A stretch of 33,111 nucleotides of DNA, from assembly GCA_009843735.1 (NCBI GenBank), contig VYCW01000081.1, forward strand, positions 1 to 33,111, in the 5' to 3' direction. This document shows positions 21,804 through 30,258 of the stretch, in pieces. Numbering within the stretch: position 1 is the stretch's first letter; the number at the start of each line of letters is the position of its first letter. The notes below the pieces were generated by a model. It saw only the letters and a program-made list of their open reading frames with translations, had not been told where the DNA came from and did no database searches. Position numbers and translations under genes: made by a program. The stretch is from Acidimicrobiaceae bacterium (GTDB lineage: Bacteria; Actinomycetota; Acidimicrobiia; Acidimicrobiales; Aldehydirespiratoraceae).

Positions 21804-23534
21804 TCAGCAGACGGTGATGTCTTCGGCGACGGGGGAGAGGGCTGCCAGGTCGCAGAAGGTGGCCTTGGCGACGAACCACCGGCCCGCGATCAGGACCGCC
21901 TCGCCCTCGCGGCCGTCGAAGATGACCTGATCGTTGAGCAGTATCGAATAGACGATCCGGGCGGTCGCGGCCGAAGTTCGGGAGATCGAGTCGACCCGGA
22001 CGCGCACGCCTGCCCCGATCTCTGCGGTTGCCTCGAACATCAGCCGGGCCGCCTCGCGCATTCCGGGGAAGTCCTCGGCTTGGTCGATGCGCAACTCCAT
22101 ATCCTCGATCGATCCGTCCATGTAGGTCTCGAAAGCGGCCGTGATGGCCTGCGCTGTGATCTCGTCGATCGGGTGGCCCTCCACCGGTGCCGGATCCGCC
22201 GGAGCCTCAGGCAGAGCGGCGGTGGCGGCATCTACGCCGTCGTCCGGAGCGGCGTCGCACACGAGAGTCAGCGCAACCGCGGTGTGGTCGGACGGGAAGG
22301 CGAGGCCTCCGGCCGCGGGCTCGGCGTTGAACAGGCCGGTGCCCTCACCCACAGAGCAGTCCCGGCCCGGAGCCGAGTACAGCAGGTAGTCGATGCGGCT
22401 GCTCTGGCGGCTCGACGGATCGGCCATATCGGCCAGGGTGGTGTCCTCCCGGCCCGCGGTGCAGCCCGTCCCATTGGCCGGATCGCACTCGGCGTGGCCC
22501 GCGGCCAGGTGCGAGTCGACGTACCCGGCCCCGTCGAACACGGCCAGCGCGAAGCTTCCCGCCGAGTCGTTCAGGTCGCCGCCGACCACGGTCACGGCCC
22601 CGTCGAGCGCGACCGCCCGGGCGAACTCCAGGACCTGGCGGGCCTGGCACGTTCGCACGCTGCCGGTGGCGTCGCAGGGGGGCGGGCACAGTTCCGGGCT
22701 GCAGGCGCGGTCGTCGGCGCCGGCGGCCAGGTGGGTGGTCAGGAAGTCGATCACCCCGACCGGTGAGGCCACCCGTACCAGGTAAGCGGACCGGAACCGG
22801 TCGGCCAGCAACCGCCGCTGGGAGTCGACCACCTCCAGCGTGGTCAGCACGACTTCCCGGTCGAGGCCGGCGTCGCCGTCCCAGACGACCTGGTAGCCGC
22901 AGGCGTCGGCCTGGCCGGAGACCAGGCCGACGATCCGCTCGTTGGCCTCCTGAATCGATACAAGCTCGGGGCAGCCTGCGTCGATGAGTTGGGCCATGAA
23001 CAGCGACACCCGCTCGGCCACCTGGCAGGAATCGCTGTCCGCCGCGCATCCCACCCCGTGCAGGATGTTCTGGCTGACGAGACGCACCGAGGCGAGCGGT
23101 CGCTGAGAGACCGCCTCGTCGGCACTAGGCGGAGTCTCCTCGTCGGCACCAGACTCGGCGTCGGGCGCCGCATCTCCGGGCGCCGCATCGCCAGGCGCCT
23201 CAGCCTCCGGCTCCTCTGCGGCGGGCTCGGGAGCGACTGGCTCCGAGCGCTCCCGCTCAACCGGGTCCGCATCCGAGTCGCCCACGGAGTCGGCCGCGGA
23301 TTCCTCCACGTCCGCTGCGGCCTCCTCGCTGGGTCCGGGCTCTGCAGGAGTCTCCACCGCGGGGGGAGCAGGCTCGCCGCCGGGTTCGTCCGATCCGCAG
23401 GCCGACGCGGCGAGGGCCACGACGGCGGCCGCAGCCACCACGCGCCGAGGAAGGCGCCACCTGCGTGCGCCGGGACAGGACTGGTTCAGGACAGGCGGGG
23501 ACGGGCCCCGGTCACCATCGTCAGCGACAGCCAC
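21804..23534 (-). CDS. Lipoprotein with endonuclease/exonuclease/phosphatase domain
   Basis: 576 residues from a GTG at 23534; other in-frame starts upstream (23615, 23642) are possible and no strong ribosome binding site decides. Basic residues and a hydrophobic run end in the lipobox LAASAC (C46). A linker of about 95 residues rich in Pro, Ala, Glu and Asp follows. The EEP domain has SVRLVSQNILHG, PELVSIQEANE, DFLTTHLAAG, VVGGDLNDSAG, RIDYLLYS and FPSDHTAVAL, carrying the Asn, Glu, Asp-x-Asn and Asp-His residues of the active site. It may act outside the cell as a nuclease or phosphodiesterase. The last 120 residues look like an NTF2-like or Mce-associated type domain. Several paired cysteines suggest disulfides. 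Confidence 0.85.
   Translation of the reverse strand: MAVADDGDRGPSPPVLNQSCPGARRWRLPRRVVAAAAVVALAASACGSDEPGGEPAPPAVETPAEPGPSEEAAADVEESAADSVGDSDADPVERERSEPVAPEPAAEEPEAEAPGDAAPGDAAPDAESGADEETPPSADEAVSQRPLASVRLVSQNILHGVGCAADSDSCQVAERVSLFMAQLIDAGCPELVSIQEANERIVGLVSGQADACGYQVVWDGDAGLDREVVLTTLEVVDSQRRLLADRFRSAYLVRVASPVGVIDFLTTHLAAGADDRACSPELCPPPCDATGSVRTCQARQVLEFARAVALDGAVTVVGGDLNDSAGSFALAVFDGAGYVDSHLAAGHAECDPANGTGCTAGREDTTLADMADPSSRQSSRIDYLLYSAPGRDCSVGEGTGLFNAEPAAGGLAFPSDHTAVALTLVCDAAPDDGVDAATAALPEAPADPAPVEGHPIDEITAQAITAAFETYMDGSIEDMELRIDQAEDFPGMREAARLMFEATAEIGAGVRVRVDSISRTSAATARIVYSILLNDQVIFDGREGEAVLIAGRWFVAKATFCDLAALSPVAEDITVC
23163..23199. repeat. 15-base tandem repeat in the linker of the EEP lipoprotein gene
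   Basis: GGGCGCCGCATCTCC at 23163-23177 is repeated as GGGCGCCGCATCGCC at 23178-23192 and partly again to 23199. In the protein it gives PGDAAPGDAAPDA. The unit is a multiple of three, so copy changes would only alter linker length. Confidence 0.7.
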
Positions 23535-23624
23535 CGACCGCAATCGTAGAAGCCGGACCCGGGCGGCTGCCGGTCGGCTGCAACCCTCCCCGAGGTAAGC
23601 CTGGGCGGCGGCCATAATCGGGCC

Positions 23625-24980
23625 ATGCGGGGACACTCGCACTTCTGGGGGCCGGAGTGGGGCCCGAGGGCCATGTTGGAGGCATGGCGAAGCGACCGGG
23701 CACTGCAGGCGGTGCTCGTCTTTGTCGGCCTCGCGATCTTGGCTGCGGCGGTGGGCATGGCGCTGCTGTGGCCGACCGGCGCCGGCCGCGACGCCGCCCG
23801 CCAGCGCGCCGACGACATCGGCATCGTGTATGAACGCCTGGCCGCCACCGTGGTGGAGGTGAGCGACCGGGCGTGCAGCTACTCGGCGCCCGACGATCCC
23901 CAGGCGTGCCGATCCATCATCGTGCGCGTCGACGAGGGCCCCGACGCCGGCGCCCAGGTCGCCCTGCCGGAGTTCAGCCTCGAGTACGACCGCACCGCTA
24001 TCCGGATCTCGCCGGCAGACAAGGTGGTCCTCGGGTACGAGGCCTCCAACGACTACTACTTCTTCGTCGACCGTGACCGCCGCACGCCGCTGTTGTGGCT
24101 TGCCATCCTGTTCGCGGCGGTGGTACTGGCGCTGGGTCGCTGGCGCGGCGGGCTGGCCCTAGCGGGGATGGCCGCCACCCTCGTAGTGCTGATCGCCTTC
24201 GCGGCGCCGTCGGTGCTCGACGGCAACGACCCGGTGCTGGTGGCCGTGGTCGCCGCGGCGGTGATCGCGTTCGTCAGCCTGTACCTGACCCACGGGCTAA
24301 ATGTTCACACCACCGTGGCCCTCGCCGGCACCCTCGCCTCGCTCGGCCTCACCCTCGGGCTGTCGTGGATCTTCTTCGGGCTCGCCGACTTCACCGGACT
24401 GGCGACCGAGGAGGGCCTCACCCTGCCGCTGATCGCGGCTGACATCGATCTCGCTTCGCTGCTGCTGGGAGGGGCCATCATCGGCGCGCTGGGCGCGCTC
24501 GACGACGTGACGGTCACCCAGGTGGCCACAGTGGCAGAGCTGCGCTACCGCAGCCCCGACCTGAGCGTGCGCCAGCTCATCGCGTCGGGCATCCGGGTGG
24601 GACGCGAGCACATCGCGGCCACCGTCAACACCCTGCTGCTCGCCTACGTCGGCGCGGGCCTGCCGCTGCTGCTGCTGTTCGCCGTCTCGGACCAGTCGCT
24701 GGCCATGGCAGCCAACTCAGAGCTGATCGCGGTGGAGATCGTCCGGACGCTGTGCGGCTCGATGGGTCTGGTCGCCGCGGTGCCGGTCACGACCGTCCTG
24801 GCTGCGGTGGTTGCCGCCGGTTCCGGCGCCATCCCACCGGGCGAGCCGGCCGGCGGCACGCCGCACGAGGAGTCTGATGCGGCCCCGGCGGGCGAGGGCA
24901 GTGAGGGCGAGGTCACCGGACCCGGGCCGGCGCCCCGATGGGAGGACTTCGCTCCCGACGAAGACCAGACCCGGTGGTGA
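23625..24980 (+). CDS. YibE/F family membrane protein
   Basis: 451 residues. After one N-terminal membrane segment (near 28-50) comes an extracellular part of about 90 residues with three cysteines, then about seven more membrane segments. The family signature is GALGALDDVTVTQVATVAEL, with ELRYRSPDLSVRQLIASGIRVGREHIAATVNTLLLAYVG after it. The function of YibE/F proteins is not known; transport has been proposed. The hydrophilic C-terminus (from about residue 400) is Pro/Glu/Gly-rich. ATG at 23673 is an alternative start. The gene is divergent from the EEP lipoprotein gene. Confidence 0.87.
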   Translation: MRGHSHFWGPEWGPRAMLEAWRSDRALQAVLVFVGLAILAAAVGMALLWPTGAGRDAARQRADDIGIVYERLAATVVEVSDRACSYSAPDDPQACRSIIVRVDEGPDAGAQVALPEFSLEYDRTAIRISPADKVVLGYEASNDYYFFVDRDRRTPLLWLAILFAAVVLALGRWRGGLALAGMAATLVVLIAFAAPSVLDGNDPVLVAVVAAAVIAFVSLYLTHGLNVHTTVALAGTLASLGLTLGLSWIFFGLADFTGLATEEGLTLPLIAADIDLASLLLGGAIIGALGALDDVTVTQVATVAELRYRSPDLSVRQLIASGIRVGREHIAATVNTLLLAYVGAGLPLLLLFAVSDQSLAMAANSELIAVEIVRTLCGSMGLVAAVPVTTVLAAVVAAGSGAIPPGEPAGGTPHEESDAAPAGEGSEGEVTGPGPAPRWEDFAPDEDQTRW

Positions 24981-24983
24981 ACT

Positions 24984-25010
24984 CTCACCGGTAGGCACCG
25001 GCCGGTGGAG
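24984..25010. terminator. Overlapping inverted repeats between convergent genes
   Basis: CTCACCGG at 24984-24991 can pair with CCGGTGGAG at 25002-25010 with a one-base bulge, and CACCGGCCGGTG at 24996-25007 is a perfect palindrome. It lies between the convergent yibE/F-like and membrane-protein genes. No U-tract; weak evidence. Confidence 0.35.
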
Positions 25011-25059
25011 CCGGGCCCGGGTGTGGCCAGTTTTTGCGCGGGAATGCGACGAGGGCGCC

Positions 25060-25518
25060 TCAGCCTCCGGGCTGCCAGATCATCAGGATCAGCTGGACTG
25101 TGAACCCGATCGACAGCAGGGCCGAGCCCGCCTCGAGGCGCTTGTCGGTGCCCGCCGACGCCCCCTCGGCGCCCTGCGCCTTCAGGGCCGGCCTGATCAT
25201 GCCGTGGAGCACGCCGTTCATGATCACCCAGATCACGATGGCGGCGATCACCCAGCCCTCGGTCATCGAGATCGCGTCCTCGGACATCTCGACCAGGGCG
25301 ATGCCCAGCAGGCCCGCCACGATCAGCGCCGGGCTGTACAGCCGGCGTGCGTTGGCCGCCATAGCGACCACCAGCTGCTGGTGCCCGGACCCGCCCGCGG
25401 CCCGCATCTGCCTGCGCAGCAGCGGATGGACGAACACCGGGGCCAGGGCCACCAGGACGGTGAGGACATGGAGCAGTTCAACGATGTTGTATGCCGTTCT
25501 TCCGGCCGCGAAGAGCAT
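25060..25518 (-). CDS. Small integral membrane protein, DUF2269-like
   Basis: 152 residues with four hydrophobic segments (about 12-32, 58-76, 85-108 and 130-150) and a basic loop after the first (HPLLRRQMR). The opening AYNIVELLHVLTVLVALAPVFVHPLL resembles DUF2269 or related predicted four-helix membrane proteins; the match is only by pattern. No function can be given. It is convergent with the YibE/F gene and divergent from menF. Confidence 0.65.
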   Translation of the reverse strand: MLFAAGRTAYNIVELLHVLTVLVALAPVFVHPLLRRQMRAAGGSGHQQLVVAMAANARRLYSPALIVAGLLGIALVEMSEDAISMTEGWVIAAIVIWVIMNGVLHGMIRPALKAQGAEGASAGTDKRLEAGSALLSIGFTVQLILMIWQPGG

Positions 25519-25576
25519 GGGCCGACTCTAGCCGGGCGCTCCGGCCCGCCGGACGCAGCCTCCGTACACCCCTGAT

Positions 25577-25595
25577 CGCCACCTGATCGGTGACG
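25577..25595. promoter_or_regulatory. Imperfect inverted repeat upstream of menF, possible operator
   Basis: CGCCACC and GGTGACG flank TGATC with one mismatch per arm, ending 16 bases before the menF start. A second CTGATCG lies just upstream (25572-25578). MerR-like regulators bind such short dyads, and the menF product itself carries a MerR-like domain, so autoregulation is conceivable. Only inferred. Confidence 0.3.
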
Positions 25596-25611
25596 AACTG
25601 CGACTCCTAGC

Positions 25612-27462
25612 ATGGAGGGCGTGCCCGACGGCTTCCCCGCGTCCGATGTCCCCCGCGCCGGGCTCGTGCTCGACCGGGCCGGGCTGGCCGAACGGGCCGG
25701 CGTGCCCGCTTTCGTCGTGGATCTGGTGATCGATGCCGGTCTGATAACGCCGCTGGACAACGGCTCCGACGGCGAGCGCTTCGACTCCGACGATGTCGAG
25801 ATGCTGGTCGCCGCCCGCACCCTGGTCGGGGAGGGAGTGGCCGTCGAGGAGCTGGCCGCCCTGGCCATGCGTCACGCCACCAATGTGGAGAACCTGATCG
25901 AGGACGCCATCGACCTGGTCAAGCGCCACTTCGACCGGGAGGGCCGCGACAAGGCGGCGCTGGTCGCCAGCGTGAACCGGCTTGTGCCGGTGGCCACCAA
26001 TCTCGTGGTCGGTCATTTCGAGAAGACGCTGTGGGCGAGGGCGATGGCCCGCATAGGGGACGACCCGGCCCCCGCGGTGGGAGCCATCGTCGTCAAGGCC
26101 CGGCGCGTCGGCGGGCGCGTCGATCCTCTGGCGGCCTACGCCGCGGCCACCTCCGACCAGCATCGCAGTGTCTGGCTGCGCCCCGACGCCGGCATGGGGC
26201 TGGCCGCGTTCGGTGTGGTGGAGACGATTAGACCGGTCGGCAGCGATCGCTTCTCGGCTGCCTCGGCTGCTCGCGCCGTGCTCGCGGCCCGGATCCGGCG
26301 CGACCCGAATCCCAACGCCCCCGCGCCCGTGTTGGTGGGCGGATTCTCGTTTACGCCCACCGGCGCCGACACTGCTTCGCGGCAATCCGATCCCGGCGAC
26401 GGCGAGGATCGCCCCCCCTTCCCGGAGTGGACGGGATTCGGGGACTGCCGGATGGTGCTGCCCGAGTTGACGATCATCGACCACCCGGACGGTGCCTGGG
26501 TCCTGGCCGCCACCCGGGTCGGCTCCGACGGTGACGAGACGGCTGCCGAGGCCGTGCTCGACCAGCGCCTGACGTCGTTCCGGGTCGAACCGCCGCTGCC
26601 TGCCGCTGGTGATCCGGTCCGCCCGGCATCGGCGACGATCGACTGCGACCGCGACGACGACTACCCGGCCCTCGTCGCCGACGCCGTGGCCGCCATCCAG
26701 CGCGGTGAGTTCCAGAAGGTGGTGCTGGCCCGCACCGTCACGCTCGACCACGGACTCGATGTGGCCGCGGTGTTGGACCGGCTCCGGCAACGCAACCCGG
26801 CCTGCGCGATCTTCGCGGTCACCGCGGGCGAGTCCACGTTCCTCGGGGCCACCCCGGAAGAGCTGGTAACGCTCGACGGTCCCCGGCTCAACACGGTGGC
26901 CCTCGCCGGCACAGCACCCTGCAGCGACGATCCCGAGGCTGACGAGCGCTTCGGGGCGGGGCTGCTGACATCGGCCAAGAACCGCGCCGAGCACCGGTTT
27001 GTGGTGGACGGGATCATCGACGCGCTGTCCGGTCTGGGACTGGTGGACCCGGCCCCGGCTGAGCCCGGCCTCATGCGCCTCAGCCGTGTCCAGCATCTGC
27101 GCACGCCGATAACCGCCCGCGTCCAGCGCCGGCGCACGGGAGCGAGCGACATGGACGTGTTGCGGGCCGCGGGCGTGCTGCATCCGACCGCGGCCGTTGG
27201 CGGCACTCCCACCGGCGCGGCCCTCGAGTTCATCGCCGGCCGCGAGGGCTTCGACCGGGGCTGGTACGCGGCTCCGGTGGGATGGTGCGACCTCGACGGC
27301 AACGGCGAGGTGGGCGTCGCCCTGCGCTGCGCGCTGACCGGTCCGGACGCCGCCCACTTGTTCGCCGGGGCCGGGATCGTCACCGACTCCGATCCCGAGG
27401 ACGAGCTGGAGGAGACGGCGATGAAGCTCAGGGCCCTCCTGGACGTCATCGACGAGTGCTGA
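25612..27462 (+). CDS. menF: Isochorismate synthase with N-terminal MerR-like domain
   Basis: 616 residues, about 150-200 longer than usual. The C-terminal part (about 170-616) is an isochorismate synthase converting chorismate to isochorismate, the entry step to menaquinone: GEFQKVVLART with the base K369, ALAGTAPC, SAKNRAEHRFVVDGI, LHPTAAVGGTPTGAALEFI and APVGWCDLDGNGEVGVALR. The first 140 residues instead read like a MerR-type winged helix (LAERAGVPAFVVDLVIDAGLI, then FDSDDVEMLVAARTLVGEGVAVEELAALA) and a helical region. One continuous frame joins the two. ATG at 25612 is used; GTG at 25621 is also possible. It is followed by menD, menH and menC. Confidence 0.9.
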   Translation: MEGVPDGFPASDVPRAGLVLDRAGLAERAGVPAFVVDLVIDAGLITPLDNGSDGERFDSDDVEMLVAARTLVGEGVAVEELAALAMRHATNVENLIEDAIDLVKRHFDREGRDKAALVASVNRLVPVATNLVVGHFEKTLWARAMARIGDDPAPAVGAIVVKARRVGGRVDPLAAYAAATSDQHRSVWLRPDAGMGLAAFGVVETIRPVGSDRFSAASAARAVLAARIRRDPNPNAPAPVLVGGFSFTPTGADTASRQSDPGDGEDRPPFPEWTGFGDCRMVLPELTIIDHPDGAWVLAATRVGSDGDETAAEAVLDQRLTSFRVEPPLPAAGDPVRPASATIDCDRDDDYPALVADAVAAIQRGEFQKVVLARTVTLDHGLDVAAVLDRLRQRNPACAIFAVTAGESTFLGATPEELVTLDGPRLNTVALAGTAPCSDDPEADERFGAGLLTSAKNRAEHRFVVDGIIDALSGLGLVDPAPAEPGLMRLSRVQHLRTPITARVQRRRTGASDMDVLRAAGVLHPTAAVGGTPTGAALEFIAGREGFDRGWYAAPVGWCDLDGNGEVGVALRCALTGPDAAHLFAGAGIVTDSDPEDELEETAMKLRALLDVIDEC

Positions 27463-27520
27463 TCCGTGCCGGCCGTCACCAGCCCTGCGGCACCGCCATT
27501 GGAGCACTCACCCGCTGATC

Positions 27521-29323
27521 GTGACTGATCCCGTCTACGACGTCGTGGCCGCCTTCGCGGCCCGGTTGGCCTCGCTGGGGGTGACCGACGCAGTGATCAG
27601 CCCCGGCTCGCGCTCAGCTCCGTTGACCCTGTGCTTCCACGCCCAGCCCCGCATCCGCAGCTGGATACAGCTGGATGAGCGTGCCGCCGGCTTCTTCGCC
27701 CTCGGCCTGGGCCGGGCCACCGGCCGACCGGCCGTGCTCGTGTGCACGTCCGGAACCGCCGCGGCCAACTACATGCCCGCGGTGGTGGAGGCCTCCCATG
27801 CCGGGATTGGGGTCATCGTGTGCACCGCCGACCGCCCGCCGGAGCTGCGCGGCTGGGGCTCTCCCCAGACCATCGACCAGGTGGGCCTGTACGGGACGGC
27901 CGCCCGCTGGAGCGTCGACCTGCCCGTGCCCGGCGACGCCAGCGTTGAGGCCGCGATCGGGTGGGCCGAGACCGCCGCGCGCCTGTCCTCGGGCTCCGAT
28001 CCCGGACCGGTCCATCTCAACTGGCCTCTGCGCGAGCCCCTCGAACCGCTGGACGTCGTGCCCGCGCCCGAGCCCCGACCGGGCGACACGGGCAGTGACG
28101 ACGACCGGGCCCCGACACCGGACCCGGCCAGCATGGCCAGCCTGGCCGAGATCGTCACCGAGCACGAGCGGGGTGTGGTGGTCACCGGGCCGTGGCCGGC
28201 CGGCGGACTGGACCGTGAACTGGAGTGGGCCGCGCAGGCCGGGCGCTTCGCGGCCTGGGCCGGTTGGCCGCTCATCGGCGAGCCGATCACCCATGTCCGG
28301 GGCCGTTCCAACCGCTCCAGCAGTGACCGCGGCGGGGCATCGCCGGCGTGCGTGGTCGCCTCAGCCGAGCATCTGCTTGCCGACGGGGACCTAGCCGAAG
28401 CGTTGCGTCCTGATGCGGCCGTGCTAGTGGGCCGGACCGTGACCACCAAGCCGGTCCGGCTGTGGCTGGAGCGCACCCGGCCCCGCCACGTGGTGCTCGT
28501 GGACCCCGAGGACCGCTGGGAGCAGGCCGTGTTCCGGCTCACCGGCCATGTACCGGGTTCGGTGGAGTCGCTGGGTTCCATCACGGCAGGACACGTGCCT
28601 GTGGGCCGCGCCGCTCCCGGCGGATGGCTCGACACTTGGGCGAAACTCGACACGGCTGCCCGCGGCGCGGTCGAAGCCGCCGACCGCGGTGAGCTGCTGT
28701 CGGCTCGAGCCTCCCGGGTGCTGGTGGGCTCTCTGCCCGACGGCGCCGTGCTGGTGGCCACGAACTCGCTGCCGGTGAGGGATCTCGACGCCTTCGTGTT
28801 CGACACCGGATCGATCGTCTGCTGCGCCAACCGGGGCGCGGCCGGCATCGACGGCTCCGCCTCCACCGCGCTGGGCATCGCCGCCGTCGACCCGTCCAGG
28901 ACGGTTGCCCTCTACACCGGCGACCTGGCCCTGCTCCACGACTTGAGCGGACTCGCCGCGGCCGCCCGTCTGGGACTGCATCTGATCGCCGTGTGCGTGG
29001 ACAACGACGGCGGCGAGATCTTCTCCCTGCTGCCGGTGGCCGATCGGGTGCCCGCGGACCACTTCGAGCAACTGTTCCGCACTCCTCACGGCCTCGACCT
29101 GAGCCGACTCGACGGCTTCGGCGGTATCCGGGCCCGGCGGGTGGCCACCGCCGCAGAGCTGAGCGAGGCGGTCCGCACCGCGGCCGCGGCCCGGGCGCCG
29201 GGGGTGGACTTGTGCATCATCGACGTGTCCCGCGACGACGACGTGGCCCAGCGCAGATCCCTGACCGCCGCGGCCCAAGAGGCCGCCCGCAGGGTCTTGG
29301 CCGACGCTCAGCGCGCTCGATGA
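27521..29323 (+). CDS. menD: SEPHCHC synthase (2-succinyl-5-enolpyruvyl-6-hydroxy-3-cyclohexene-1-carboxylate synthase)
   Basis: 600 residues, starting at a GTG. It is a ThDP-dependent enzyme that joins isochorismate and 2-oxoglutarate in menaquinone synthesis. Recognisable parts are ISPGSRSAPLT (26-36), the catalytic glutamate in QLDERAAGFFALG (E53), CTSGTAAANYMPAVVEA, TADRPPELRGWGSPQTIDQ, and in the last third ANRGAAGIDGSASTALG and VDNDGGEIFSLLP of the ThDP/Mg site. The stop overlaps the menH start by four bases (ATGA). The 58-base gap from menF contains no clear ribosome binding site close to the start. Confidence 0.95.
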   Translation: MTDPVYDVVAAFAARLASLGVTDAVISPGSRSAPLTLCFHAQPRIRSWIQLDERAAGFFALGLGRATGRPAVLVCTSGTAAANYMPAVVEASHAGIGVIVCTADRPPELRGWGSPQTIDQVGLYGTAARWSVDLPVPGDASVEAAIGWAETAARLSSGSDPGPVHLNWPLREPLEPLDVVPAPEPRPGDTGSDDDRAPTPDPASMASLAEIVTEHERGVVVTGPWPAGGLDRELEWAAQAGRFAAWAGWPLIGEPITHVRGRSNRSSSDRGGASPACVVASAEHLLADGDLAEALRPDAAVLVGRTVTTKPVRLWLERTRPRHVVLVDPEDRWEQAVFRLTGHVPGSVESLGSITAGHVPVGRAAPGGWLDTWAKLDTAARGAVEAADRGELLSARASRVLVGSLPDGAVLVATNSLPVRDLDAFVFDTGSIVCCANRGAAGIDGSASTALGIAAVDPSRTVALYTGDLALLHDLSGLAAAARLGLHLIAVCVDNDGGEIFSLLPVADRVPADHFEQLFRTPHGLDLSRLDGFGGIRARRVATAAELSEAVRTAAAARAPGVDLCIIDVSRDDDVAQRRSLTAAAQEAARRVLADAQRAR

Positions 29324-30258
29324 GAATCGACCGGGCGCTCCGGATCCGGGCTGGCGGCGTGGAGCTCGCCGTGAGCGAGCACGGTCCGGAGGCCGGCGTG
29401 CCGATCCTCGTGCTGCACGGTTTCACCGGATCGGGAGCGGTGATGGAGCCCCTAGCCGTACGGCTCGCGGCCGGGCTGGGGACTCGCGTCATCTGCCCAG
29501 ACCTGATCGGTCACGGCCGTTCGGAGGCTCCCGGCGATCTGGATCTCTACCGGGTCGAGGCCATGGCTGGTCAGGTCGCGGCCCTCGCCGACACGCTCGG
29601 GTGCGAGACCCTCCACCTCGTGGGCTACTCGATGGGCGGCCGGGTGGCGCTCACGCTGGGATGCACACAACCGCAACGGCTGCAGTCATTGGCCCTCATC
29701 GGGGCATCGGCCGGAATCAGCGACCCCGCTGAACGGCGTCGCCGGGCTGGAGCCGACCGATCCCGCGCCGAACGTATCGTCGAGGACTTCGAGGCGTTCG
29801 TGGAGGGCTGGATGGCCGACCCGTTGTTCACCGGCCAGGCCGCGCTCGGCGACGCCCACCTGCAGGCCGCCCGGGCCCAGCGGCTCGCGTCGAGCCCGGC
29901 CGGTCTGGCCCGCAGCCTGCTGGCCGGCGGCACCGGCTCGATGACGCCGTTGCATCGCCGGCTAGCGGCCTGCGAGGTCCAGGTGCTGGCGCTGGCAGGC
30001 GCCCAGGACGCCAAGTTCTGCGCCATCGCCGAGGAACTCGCCGCCGCTCTGCCCAACGCCACCGCTGCCCGCATCGACGGCGCAGGGCATGCCGCCCACA
30101 TCGAGCAGCCCGACGCCACCGCGGCAGCTATCGCCCGATTCATCGCCAACACCGAGGCCCATCCGCCCGCCGTCCCGGCTCCGCCGGCCCCAGCCGCTGG
30201 ATCGGAGGCCCGTACGGGCGTGGAAGCCCACCCAGCCGGCCGAGCCGGCACCGGGTGA
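29320..30258 (+). CDS. menH: Alpha/beta hydrolase, SHCHC synthase MenH
   Basis: 312 residues from the ATG at 29320, overlapping menD. The alpha/beta hydrolase triad is S104 in GYSMGG, D230 in GAQDAKF and H257 in GAGHAAH; LHGFTGSG (32-39) forms the oxyanion region and DLIGHGRSEAP the next loop. MenH removes pyruvate from SEPHCHC to give SHCHC. The context between menD and menC supports this over other hydrolase roles. The last 35 residues are a Pro/Ala-rich tail not part of the fold. The stop overlaps the next start (GTGA). Confidence 0.92.
   Translation: MRIDRALRIRAGGVELAVSEHGPEAGVPILVLHGFTGSGAVMEPLAVRLAAGLGTRVICPDLIGHGRSEAPGDLDLYRVEAMAGQVAALADTLGCETLHLVGYSMGGRVALTLGCTQPQRLQSLALIGASAGISDPAERRRRAGADRSRAERIVEDFEAFVEGWMADPLFTGQAALGDAHLQAARAQRLASSPAGLARSLLAGGTGSMTPLHRRLAACEVQVLALAGAQDAKFCAIAEELAAALPNATAARIDGAGHAAHIEQPDATAAAIARFIANTEAHPPAVPAPPAPAAGSEARTGVEAHPAGRAGTG

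Noticed and set aside
25528-27507. Minus-strand frame of 659 codons opposite menF.
   Set aside because: The plus-strand protein has complete isochorismate synthase motifs; the antisense product is low-complexity Gly/His/Arg/Val without any family pattern.
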